NCBI GenBank assembly: GCA_020631295.1
Contig: JAHDHN010000028.1
Location: 1 to 11,799 of the forward strand
Source of the DNA: Rickettsiales bacterium
GTDB lineage: Bacteria > Pseudomonadota > Alphaproteobacteria > Rickettsiales > UBA8987
Direction of reading: 5' to 3'
DNA: 11,799 nt
In this document: in pieces, positions 5,531 through 11,799 of the stretch
Layout of the letters: each line of letters begins with the position of its first letter
Numbering within the stretch: position 1 is the first letter of the stretch
Position numbers and translations under genes: made by a program
Notes under the pieces: model-generated
Told to the model about the DNA's origin: nothing
What the model saw: only the letters and a program-made list of their open reading frames with translations
Databases searched by the model: none

Positions 5531-6226
5531 CTAAGTACAGCTTTCTAGCAGTTTTAACAACGCCTTATGGTCTTCTGTTATCACATCACCTGTATCATCA
5601 CCGTGATGGGTGCCAAAGCGAATGATGCGTATGCCGGCATTTTTTGCCGCTTCGGCATCTGTATTGCTGTCACCCACCAGCCAGACATGCGTACTGTCCC
5701 ATTGTGATTCGGGCAGATCATACTGTTTCAACAGATGCACAATCGGGTCTTTATGCGGTTTTTCTTTGGCAACATCCAGCGCGCCTAAAATACCATTAAA
5801 ATAGCGGCTGGTGCCGGTGCTGGCCACTTCTTCGCGCAAGTATGCGCCGGTTTTATTGCTCACCACGCCCACCTCAATATCTGGCTGCTCCTCCAGCCAT
5901 TGCAGCACATCCACCGCATGTGGTAACAGCTCTGTTGTTTCCAAATGAATGGCACGAAAATGCTTATAATAGAGGTCACGTGCTTGCTCCCAGCGCGCCT
6001 CACCAAAAATTTCTGGAAACGATTCACGCAACGCACGGTGAATGCCGCGTGCACCGGCTTTCACTTCTTCCAGCGTTAGCGGTGTTTCATCCATTTCTTT
6101 AAAGGTACGCTCCAGGCAGCAGAAAATGGTCGGCCAGGTGTCGGCCAGCGTATTGTCCCAATCAAACAACACCACATTGGGTCGCGCTAATTGTAGGTTC
6201 TGTTGTGATTTTTCTATAGCGACCAT
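5531..6226 (-). CDS. HAD-superfamily hydrolase, phosphoglycolate phosphatase-like
   Basis: Predicted cytosolic Mg2+-dependent phosphatase of HAD subfamily IA, 231 aa. All four HAD motifs are visible: FDWDNT with nucleophile Asp22 and acid/base Asp24; VVSNKTG near residue 122; the motif III lysine in AKEKPHKDP near 155; and WLVGDSNTDAEAA with Asp186. A helical cap lies between motifs I and II (about 35-110). The closest familiar relatives are phosphoglycolate phosphatases and related phosphatases; the substrate cannot be read from the sequence, so I give no symbol. The ATG at 6226 has AAGGAG at 6233-6238, spacing 6 nt. It lies 132 nt downstream of dat, with repeat R2b and a long hairpin between. 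Its stop codon sits in the sequence ACACTATCTAA (plus strand), identical to the context of the BON stop. Confidence 0.9.
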   Translation of the reverse strand: MVAIEKSQQNLQLARPNVVLFDWDNTLADTWPTIFCCLERTFKEMDETPLTLEEVKAGARGIHRALRESFPEIFGEARWEQARDLYYKHFRAIHLETTELLPHAVDVLQWLEEQPDIEVGVVSNKTGAYLREEVASTGTSRYFNGILGALDVAKEKPHKDPIVHLLKQYDLPESQWDSTHVWLVGDSNTDAEAAKNAGIRIIRFGTHHGDDTGDVITEDHKALLKLLESCT

Positions 6227-6253
6227 TTTACACTCCTTTTGTGCGTATTTTTT

Positions 6254-6297
6254 CTACTCTTTCGCAGGAATAGTGGCGCTATTTTAAGAAAGGGTAG
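6254..6297 (-). other. Long hairpin in the leader of the HAD gene
   Basis: CTACTCTTTC (6254-6263) pairs with GAAAGGGTAG (6288-6297) with one mismatch, and inside it AATAG (6269-6273) pairs with CTATT (6279-6283) around a 5-nt loop. It lies 28 nt upstream of the HAD start, just after R2b in the direction of transcription. There is no T-run on the minus strand after it. It could be a processing or stability structure, or part of a larger repeat with R2b. Confidence 0.45.
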
Positions 6298-6302
6298 AGA
6301 AA

Positions 6303-6357
6303 ATAAAGCCAAAAAGAGGTGAAAGGGGCGGTATAGAAACATCATAATAGAACCTAA
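6303..6357 (+). repeat. Dispersed repeat R2, copy b
   Basis: A 55-bp copy of the R2 sequence found at 2816-2872, in the same orientation. Shared blocks are ATAAAGCCAAAAAGAG, AAAGGGGCGGTATAGAAA and AGAACCTAA; differences are a 2-nt length change and a few substitutions in the ATC-to-AGAACC section. It abuts the dat stop codon (6359-6361) with one base between, so it sits in the dat-HAD gap and would be transcribed as complement if these genes share a message. Confidence 0.75.
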
Positions 6358-6358
6358 G

Positions 6359-7219
6359 CTATATGCCATCAATATAGCTCCGATAGGCATCATATAGTGC
6401 CATGCTATGCGTGCCCGCTGCGCCATTGCCAATGGCGTTGCCATCTATATGCGTCACAGGCATCACTCCCATGGTGGAGCTGCTGGAAAAGGCCTCCTTC
6501 GCGTGTAGCACTTCTTCCATTGTGAAGGGTGTTTCGTCCAATATAATGTTCAGATGTTCTGTGGCCAGCTTCAAAAGGGTGTCGCGTGTGATGCCGCCCA
6601 AAATAGCACTGCTTTTGGGATGGGTTTTGATGACGTCTTCTTGCGTGATGATATAGCTGTTGCTGCTGCTGCCTTCGGTAATCACGTTACGCGCCTTGTC
6701 AATCAGCCACATTTCGCCGCAGCCTGCCTCTTTCGCGGCTTGTTTGGCCAGCACATTGGGCAGTAGGGAAATGGATTTGATATCACGCCTTCCCCAACGA
6801 ATATCTTCAGCGCTGTTTACCCGCATGCCTTGCGCTACCTTCTCTCGCGCAGGTGCCTGCACACCCAACAAAAATACGCTGATATTGGCGGGTACATCGG
6901 GTGCTGGGAACAGGTGATTGCGCGGTGCAGAACCGCGGGTGATTTGAATGTAAATACCGTCATTCACCGCATGGTTGCGGCGGATAATTTCTTGTGCCCA
7001 ATGCTGGATCACGCGCATGCTGGGCACATTTTTAATCTGAATTTCTTTTAACGAACGTGCCAGGCGCGCATAATGCGCTTCTGCATCAATCAAGCGGCCA
7101 TCATGCAGATGAATCACTTCATAAATACCATCAGAATAGGTATGGCCGCGGTCTTGCAGTGACACGCAAGCAGCATCTTTCGGCACATAGGCACCATTAT
7201 GATACGCAATAGATGGCAT
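6359..7219 (-). CDS. dat: D-amino acid aminotransferase (PLP fold type IV)
   Basis: Predicted cytosolic PLP enzyme interconverting D-alanine and 2-oxoglutarate with pyruvate and D-glutamate, giving D-amino acids for peptidoglycan or allowing their catabolism. The start chosen is ATG at 7219 (286 aa) with AGGTGG just upstream; the frame can open at a GTG three codons earlier. Motifs match Bacillus D-AAT closely: DRGHTYSDGIYEV near 25-37, TRGSAPRNHLFP near 97-108 with the Arg and His of the carboxylate trap, DIKSISLLPNVLAKQ with catalytic Lys148, TEGSSSNSY with Glu182, and GGITRDTLL near 214. The trap residues favour D-AAT over branched-chain aminotransferase or aminodeoxychorismate lyase. No racemase gene is nearby. 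The HAD gene follows after 132 nt. Confidence 0.92.
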   Translation of the reverse strand: MPSIAYHNGAYVPKDAACVSLQDRGHTYSDGIYEVIHLHDGRLIDAEAHYARLARSLKEIQIKNVPSMRVIQHWAQEIIRRNHAVNDGIYIQITRGSAPRNHLFPAPDVPANISVFLLGVQAPAREKVAQGMRVNSAEDIRWGRRDIKSISLLPNVLAKQAAKEAGCGEMWLIDKARNVITEGSSSNSYIITQEDVIKTHPKSSAILGGITRDTLLKLATEHLNIILDETPFTMEEVLHAKEAFSSSSTMGVMPVTHIDGNAIGNGAAGTHSMALYDAYRSYIDGI

Positions 7220-7294
7220 ATGCACCACCTAGCCTATATAGGTAGTGGCGTCAAATTGTAGCTGATGTAATGTTATTATGGTTTCAGTTAAGAA

Positions 7295-7418
7295 TTTCTG
7301 CAATCCCTGACAAGCGAAGCGCAGATCGGGGATCCAGGGTTAACAAGCACTATCTATCGTTTCTCCCTGGGCCCTCGCTTTCGCAAGGGCTACAATAAGG
7401 TATGAAAATAATAAGTGA
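7295..7418 (+). repeat. Dispersed repeat R1, copy b
   Basis: Second copy of R1, in the same orientation as 2688-2808. The 94-bp core 7298-7391 differs from copy a at five positions; one falls in the spacer of the first dyad and none falls in the GCCCTCGC/GCAAGGGC hairpin. The AT-rich tail (GGTATGAAAATAATAAGTGA) loosely matches the tail of copy a. It lies between the dat start region and the 3' end of the AT-rich orphan ORF, ending about 12 bp from that ORF's stop codon. R2 does not follow here, so R1 and R2 are separate units. Confidence 0.85.
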
Positions 7419-7430
7419 AAAAATATATAT

Positions 7431-8063
7431 TTAGGATTTAAGAAGCCCCTTTTTCTTTGTTCTCTCATCTTCCCAGCCACTCTCAGAACAAAAATCATTG
7501 TCGATAAAACTATAAACCTCTACCAAAATATCTAAGCCAAAAGAAATAAGTAACTTCTTTTCGTTGTCCCATGAGTTTTGTATAATCCAATCAAATTCTT
7601 GTACTTTATCTCCGCCACAAGGGTGTCTAAAGAAGCTCATTATATTATCCACTTCTTTCATGCTTTTTATAAAGAGTAGACATCCATCGTTAAGTTCTTT
7701 AAATTTTTTAATTTGTATTTCTGTACATATTTTGTAAGGAAATCTTTTATTATACCACTCTATATCATCACTCGTAATATCACATATTTTTCTAATTATT
7801 TGCCAGGCCATATGTGAATATGTAAGTGATGCACATATAATATCAAACGTAGGGTTGTTTTTGAACTGAGTGCTATATTCTAGCAGTCTTACTTTCATCT
7901 CCGGAAGGTAGAATAGCCCTTTATATAGATTTGCAGCTAAACTGCTGCTTTCTGCCCATTCTGCTGGTTCTTTTGCTTTTTCATGGGGAAAAAGTTCACA
8001 ATAGATAGTTTTTGCCACCTGCAATTTTAGCAAGTCATTGTCATTTGTGAGGATTTTAGACAA
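7431..8063 (-). CDS. Hypothetical protein (210 aa), AT-rich orphan
   Basis: Unrecognised protein, mostly helical and soluble by inspection, with no signal peptide or membrane segment. It has seven cysteines, an aromatic-rich centre (SHMAWQIIRKIC, DIEWYNKRFPYKIC) and an RHPCGGDK segment near residue 147; I cannot assign these to a family. The gene is plainly more AT-rich than serA and dat on either side, and its codons favour A/T at the third position, suggesting horizontal transfer. It starts 10 nt after the serA stop. The likely start is TTG at 8063 with no good Shine-Dalgarno; TTG or GTG codons 10-15 residues in are alternatives and there is no ATG before residue 56. Translation may depend on coupling to serA. 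It could be the 3' part of a truncated gene. Confidence 0.65.
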   Translation of the reverse strand: MSKILTNDNDLLKLQVAKTIYCELFPHEKAKEPAEWAESSSLAANLYKGLFYLPEMKVRLLEYSTQFKNNPTFDIICASLTYSHMAWQIIRKICDITSDDIEWYNKRFPYKICTEIQIKKFKELNDGCLLFIKSMKEVDNIMSFFRHPCGGDKVQEFDWIIQNSWDNEKKLLISFGLDILVEVYSFIDNDFCSESGWEDERTKKKGLLKS

Positions 8064-8073
8064 TCTACTATAT

Positions 8074-9651
8074 CTAAAACGCCAAGTGATGCACCGTTTT
8101 CACGCTGGGAAGGTCGCGGATGGTGCCAAGCACATTATCATTTACTTCGCTGTCCACTTCCACCAGTGCAAGCGCGTCATTGGCCTTGTCACCGCGGCCC
8201 AAATGGAAGTTGGCCACATTAATGTCGCTCTCACCCAGCACGCGGCCCAAATTACCAATCAGGCCCGGCTTGTCTTCGTTATTCACATAAATCACATTCT
8301 GACCAAAGGCAGCTTCCAGGCGGATATCATTCACCTCCACCAAGCGTGGCTTGTCGCCACCAAACAGCGTGCCGCTGGCGGTGTGCGTGCCTTTGTCGGT
8401 TTCTAATGTGATGGTGATCAGTGTTTGGTAGTTGCGCTCACGCTCATGGCTGGTTTCGCTCACCTCAATATTGCGCTCTTTGGCAATGCTTGGTGCGTTG
8501 ATCATATTCACCGTTTGTACAGAAGCGCTCAAAGCGCCTTTCACCGCCGCAGCAGAGATAGGCTTTGTGTTTAGCTTGGCTGGCAGGCCATCATATTCAA
8601 TGCGAATCTGTGTGATGGCTGCTTCGTTGATCTGCCCTACAAATTGGCCCAGTTTTTCACCCAACTCAATATAAGGTGAAAGTACTTTGGCTTCCTCTGC
8701 AGATACAGAGGGCACGTTCAACGCGTTGGTCACAGTGCCTTCCAGCAAATAGTCCGAAATTTGTTCAGCCACTTGAATTGCCACATTTTCCTGCGCCTCG
8801 CTGGTAGACGCGCCCAAATGTGGCGTACACACCACTTGCTCCATGCCAAATAACACATTTTCTTTGGCCGGCTCTTCTGCAAACACATCCAAGGCAGCGC
8901 CTGCCACCTGGCCGCGCTCAATCGCTGCTTTTAATGCGGCTTCATCCACCAAGCCACCGCGTGCACAGTTGATGATAAACACGCCTTCTTTCACCTTCTG
9001 TAGCGATTTTTCACCCAGAATATTGCGCGTAGCATCGTTCAATGGCGTGTGAAGTGTAATAAAATCCGCCTCGGCCAACAGCTCATCCAGCTCCACTTTT
9101 TTGATATTCATTTGGTCTGCACGCTCTTGCGATAGGAATGGGTCAGACGCGATCACCTTCATTTTCAGGCCGTGTGCACGGTCTGCCACGATAGAACCAA
9201 TATTACCGCAGCCAATCAAGCCCAGTGTTTTATTGTATAATTCCGTACCCATAAATTTGGATTTTTCCCATTTTCCCGCATGGGTGGAGGCGCTTGCTGC
9301 AGGGATTTTGCGTGCGGCAGAAAACATCATCGCAATTGCATGCTCTGCAGTAGTGATAGAATTACCAAAGGGCGTGTTCATCACAATAATACCCTTGGCG
9401 GATGCTGCTGGAATATCCACATTATCCACACCAATACCCGCACGGCCCACGGCCTTCAAATTATCCGCAGCGGCAATAATCTCATCTGTCACTTTGGTGG
9501 CAGAACGAATGGCCAAACCATCATATGCACCAATACAAGCGGCCAGCTCATCGGGCGTCATGCCCACTTTCACATCCACCTCAATACCGCGCGCCTCAAA
9601 AATGGCCTTGGCTTTGGGGCTGAGCTTATCTGAAATCAATACTTTTGGCAT
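8074..9651 (-). CDS. serA: D-3-phosphoglycerate dehydrogenase
   Basis: First committed enzyme of serine biosynthesis: NAD-dependent oxidation of 3-phosphoglycerate to 3-phosphohydroxypyruvate in the cytosol. The 525-aa length is that of the long form with three parts: substrate/NAD catalytic region (1 to about 310), an ASB-type intervening domain (about 320-450), and a C-terminal ACT domain (about 453-525, VIYVNNEDKPGLIGNLGRVL), which in this family senses serine or supports oligomerisation. The Rossmann motif GLIGCGNIG is near 144-152, the catalytic Arg region NCARGG near 231, and the catalytic His in TPHLGAST near 277. The ATG at 9651 has AAAGGAT just upstream. It follows serC by 31 nt on the same strand, so the two are probably co-transcribed. 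Confidence 0.97.
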   Translation of the reverse strand: MPKVLISDKLSPKAKAIFEARGIEVDVKVGMTPDELAACIGAYDGLAIRSATKVTDEIIAAADNLKAVGRAGIGVDNVDIPAASAKGIIVMNTPFGNSITTAEHAIAMMFSAARKIPAASASTHAGKWEKSKFMGTELYNKTLGLIGCGNIGSIVADRAHGLKMKVIASDPFLSQERADQMNIKKVELDELLAEADFITLHTPLNDATRNILGEKSLQKVKEGVFIINCARGGLVDEAALKAAIERGQVAGAALDVFAEEPAKENVLFGMEQVVCTPHLGASTSEAQENVAIQVAEQISDYLLEGTVTNALNVPSVSAEEAKVLSPYIELGEKLGQFVGQINEAAITQIRIEYDGLPAKLNTKPISAAAVKGALSASVQTVNMINAPSIAKERNIEVSETSHERERNYQTLITITLETDKGTHTASGTLFGGDKPRLVEVNDIRLEAAFGQNVIYVNNEDKPGLIGNLGRVLGESDINVANFHLGRGDKANDALALVEVDSEVNDNVLGTIRDLPSVKTVHHLAF

Positions 9652-9682
9652 GGTTCTATCCTTTACTATCTGTCTCTGGTTA

Positions 9683-10855
9683 TTACGCAGCCTGTGCTGC
9701 TTCTGCTTGTGTTTTTATCTCACCGTAAGCCCAATCCAACCATGGGGTGAGCGCTTCAATATCGGCTGTTTCTACTGTGCCGCCGCACCAAATGCGTAAA
9801 CCCGCTGGAGCATCTCGGTAGGCACCAATGTCATAGGCGGCATTCTCACTGTCTAGCAATGCTACCAATGATTTGGCCATTGCTGCTTGTTCGTCTTGCG
9901 GCAAGGCAGTGTACCACGGGTCGGTGATTTTCAGGCACACAGACGTGTTGGAGCGCAAGCTTTCCTCTTCACACAAAAATCCGGCCCAATCGGATGCGTC
10001 CACCCAGCGTGCCAGTGCGTTGTAATTCTGTTGGCTGCGCAGAATCATGCCACCAAGGCCGCCAATAGATTCGGCCCATTTCAGCCCGTCTAGCGCATCT
10101 TCCACACATAGCATGGAAGGTGTGTTGATGGTGGCACCGCTGAAAATACCCTCAATCAGCTTGCCTGCTTTGGTCAGGCGGAAAATTTTGGGCAGCGGCC
10201 ATGCCGGCGTGTAACTCTCCAGGCGTTCCACCGCACGTGGGCTGAGAATAATAATACCATGTGCAGCCTCACCGCCCATGATTTTTTGCCAAGAATAGGT
10301 GATCACATCCAGCTTCTCAAACGGCATTTCCATGCCAAAAATAGCGCTGGTGGCATCGCAGATAGTCAGGCCTTTGCGGTCATCCGGAATCCAATCGCCA
10401 TTTGGTACTTTCACGCCGCTGGTAGTGCCGTTCCAGGTGAAGACCACATCACGGTCACAATCAATCTCATTCAGATTTGGCAGCTCGCCATATTCACCCT
10501 TAAACACGCGCGTATCTTCCAGCTTCAGCTGTTTTACGATATCCGTAATCCAACCCGCGCCAAAACTTTCCCACGCGGCTACATCCACGCCGCGCTCGCC
10601 CAGCAAGTTCCACATGGCCATTTCCACAGCGCCCGTGTCAGAGGCAGGCACCACACCCAGGTGGTAGCCTTCGGGCAGATTTAGCATTTGCTTTGATAGT
10701 TCAATCACATCCTTCAGCTTTTGTTTGCCCACTTTGGCACGGTGAGAGCGGCCAAAGGGCGTGTCTTTCAGAACATCTAAAGACCAGCCAGGGCGCTTGC
10801 TGGTAGGGCCAGAAGAAAAGCAAGGATTAGCAGGTAGTTGCGTTGGTTTTGTCAT
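9683..10855 (-). CDS. serC: Phosphoserine aminotransferase (alphaproteobacterial/Methanosarcina type)
   Basis: PLP enzyme of the second step of serine synthesis: 3-phosphohydroxypyruvate plus glutamate to O-phosphoserine. The start chosen is ATG at 10855 (MTKPTQLPANPCFSSGPTSK), giving 390 aa, as usual for the SerC type shared by alphaproteobacteria and Methanosarcina; the frame stays open 25 codons further upstream but those residues do not look like SerC. Motifs: SSGPTSKRPGW at the N-terminus, VPASDTGAVEMAMW near 75-88, DATSAIFGM near 169, and ITYSWQKIMGGEAAHG with the PLP lysine near residue 191. The C-terminal domain ends with LRIWCGGTVE and an Ala/Gln tail. The Shine-Dalgarno is weak (AGAGAT). 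A perfect -10 hexamer lies about 120 nt upstream. Confidence 0.96.
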   Translation of the reverse strand: MTKPTQLPANPCFSSGPTSKRPGWSLDVLKDTPFGRSHRAKVGKQKLKDVIELSKQMLNLPEGYHLGVVPASDTGAVEMAMWNLLGERGVDVAAWESFGAGWITDIVKQLKLEDTRVFKGEYGELPNLNEIDCDRDVVFTWNGTTSGVKVPNGDWIPDDRKGLTICDATSAIFGMEMPFEKLDVITYSWQKIMGGEAAHGIIILSPRAVERLESYTPAWPLPKIFRLTKAGKLIEGIFSGATINTPSMLCVEDALDGLKWAESIGGLGGMILRSQQNYNALARWVDASDWAGFLCEEESLRSNTSVCLKITDPWYTALPQDEQAAMAKSLVALLDSENAAYDIGAYRDAPAGLRIWCGGTVETADIEALTPWLDWAYGEIKTQAEAAQAA

Positions 10856-10974
10856 GATAATTATATCTCTGTTTGTAAAATAGGTGAGCCTTGTAGAAGA
10901 TTGCGCGCATTTTTCAACTATTGAATCCATTTTAAAGGAAAAAATTTATTGTTTCTGGGTGTGGCTGCGGGTAC

Positions 10975-10980
10975 ATTATA
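10975..10980 (-). promoter_or_regulatory. Candidate -10 box for serC-serA
   Basis: The complement reads TATAAT, a perfect sigma70 -10 hexamer, about 120 nt upstream of the serC ATG. The hexamer 17 nt further upstream (TGTTTA) is a poor -35. Transcription from here would give a leader of roughly 110 nt, in which I see no attenuator. The same spacer must also drive the plus-strand gene at 11014, where TTGTTT (10949-10954) and TACATT (10972-10977) are a possible overlapping promoter. The call rests on pattern only. Confidence 0.35.
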
Positions 10981-11013
10981 CAGCACCTAATTATGGATAA
11001 ACAGGTAATTTAC

Positions 11014-11799
11014 ATGAAAAAACACCTCTCGTTGGTCGCTCTTGCAGCCGTTAGCACGGCATTATGGGCCACCACGCCAGCAGTTAATTTAGACGCCATG
11101 CGTGCCGAAGCAGCGCGCAATAGTGCTGCCCTTGCGGGTGCTGCCTCACCGCAGGCTGCGCAGCTAGATGCACAGATTATGGCCAGCAAGCAGCGCATTG
11201 CCGCGCTTGAGGCACAATCCAGCCAGGGCACCACGCCAGAAGTAGCGCAAGCGTTGCAATATATTGCTAAGAAGCTGGAAGAAGCCAATCAGCAATATAA
11301 TACCGCCAAAATTTCTGCGCAAAACACAGCCAAGAATGCAGCCATTGCGGCGGAAAATGTGGCACAAGCGCGCAATAATGGCGCCTCTCCACAGCAGCTT
11401 GATGCGTTGCAGCAGCAGGCAGAGCAACATGCCACAAGCACAGAGCAGGCCTTTATTGTGATGAATCAGGCCGAAGCCAATTTGCGTAACTACCAGCATG
11501 CTGCAGCGCAAGCCCGCAACAAGGTGCAAGCCTCTGGTAATGCAGCGGGCAATAATGTGGCGCAGCAATTAGCGGCAGAAAAAGCCACCTTGGCCGCCTT
11601 GCAGCAGCAGGCTATGCAGCTTGCCTCTTCTTCATCAGCACCGGTTGTGGTGCCTGCAACGCCAACTGTACCGCTTGTATATAACAACACGGTGGAAGTA
11701 ACGCCGCCTGTATCTAGCAGCTATGTAGCTCAGCCAGAAGCAGTGGCCACATCAGCGCCCGTAAAATTAACGCTTTCACCTTCTGCCAACACAGCAACA
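11014..11799 (+). CDS. Exported Ala/Gln-rich coiled-coil protein, 3' end outside the window
   Basis: An open frame of 262 codons from ATG 11014, running off the right edge without a stop. AGGT at 11003-11006 is a modest ribosome site. The N-terminus MKKHLSLVALAAVSTALWA is a signal peptide with a likely cut after LWA (no lipobox Cys). From about residue 25 to 208 the sequence is rich in Ala, Gln, Asn and Glu with coiled-coil character (QRIAALEAQ, IAKKLEEANQQYNTAK, AEKATLAALQQQA). From about 208 it becomes Ser/Pro/Val/Thr-rich and probably disordered (SSSSAPVVVPATPTVP). No cysteine or catalytic motif is visible. It may be an envelope spacer or adhesin-like protein, or the N-terminal part of a larger protein with a C-terminal domain beyond the edge. 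It is divergent from serC. Function unknown. Confidence 0.8.
   Translation, partial: MKKHLSLVALAAVSTALWATTPAVNLDAMRAEAARNSAALAGAASPQAAQLDAQIMASKQRIAALEAQSSQGTTPEVAQALQYIAKKLEEANQQYNTAKISAQNTAKNAAIAAENVAQARNNGASPQQLDALQQQAEQHATSTEQAFIVMNQAEANLRNYQHAAAQARNKVQASGNAAGNNVAQQLAAEKATLAALQQQAMQLASSSSAPVVVPATPTVPLVYNNTVEVTPPVSSSYVAQPEAVATSAPVKLTLSPSANTAT

Noticed and set aside
9101..9799. 232-aa plus-strand frame opposite serA and serC
   Set aside because: It lies antisense to the strongly conserved serA N-terminus; its Ala/Ser/Pro/Ile-rich composition is what antisense frames of such genes usually give.

Overview
The window looks like chromosomal DNA of a moderate-GC alphaproteobacterium. The evidence is the alphaproteobacterial/Methanosarcina-type SerC next to a long SerA with an ACT tail, a long-form PepP with its C-terminal tail, a SPAR-type Maf protein, an OmpA-like lipoprotein and a BON lipoprotein, and many GC-rich dyad repeats between genes of the kind common in this class. 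The genus cannot be fixed from the sequence; a Micavibrio-like, Rickettsiales-like or other deep alphaproteobacterial lineage would fit.

Layout. 1-143 is AT-rich with nothing recognisable. 144-2020 (minus) holds an aminopeptidase P gene followed by a small unknown ORF. 2095-2673 (plus) is a Maf nucleotide pyrophosphatase gene, divergent from pepP. 2688-2872 carries two different dispersed repeats back to back (R1a, R2a), directly ahead of an OmpA-family lipoprotein gene (2948-3796, plus) that ends in a strong intrinsic terminator. 3861-4264 is non-coding and packed with perfect inverted repeats. From 10855 down to 4265 nearly everything is on the minus strand: serC, serA, an AT-rich orphan ORF, repeat R1b, a D-amino acid aminotransferase gene, repeat R2b, a HAD phosphatase gene, a BON lipoprotein gene, a 271-bp cloverleaf-like palindromic element, and ybaB/ebfC. 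From 11014 to the right edge (plus) is the start of an exported Ala/Gln-rich coiled-coil protein, cut by the window end.

How the genes relate. serC-serA (31-nt gap) encodes two consecutive steps of serine synthesis from 3-phosphoglycerate. Dat and the HAD phosphatase are ordinary metabolic enzymes. The OmpA-like and BON lipoproteins and the exported coiled-coil protein belong to the envelope. The coding content is mostly conventional; the unusual part is between the genes.

The most notable structure is the 271-bp element at 4597-4867, between the BON gene and ybaB. It has near-perfect ~34-bp terminal inverted repeats enclosing two long hairpin arms, so either strand can fold into a three-way junction. 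Its right end supplies the BON stop codon and its left end touches the ybaB Shine-Dalgarno. An 11-mer identical to its tips recurs alone at the stop codon of the HAD gene. With two dispersed repeat families (R1, R2) and a pair of hairpins that share a loop but differ by compensated stem changes, this suggests a genome colonised by several small palindromic elements.
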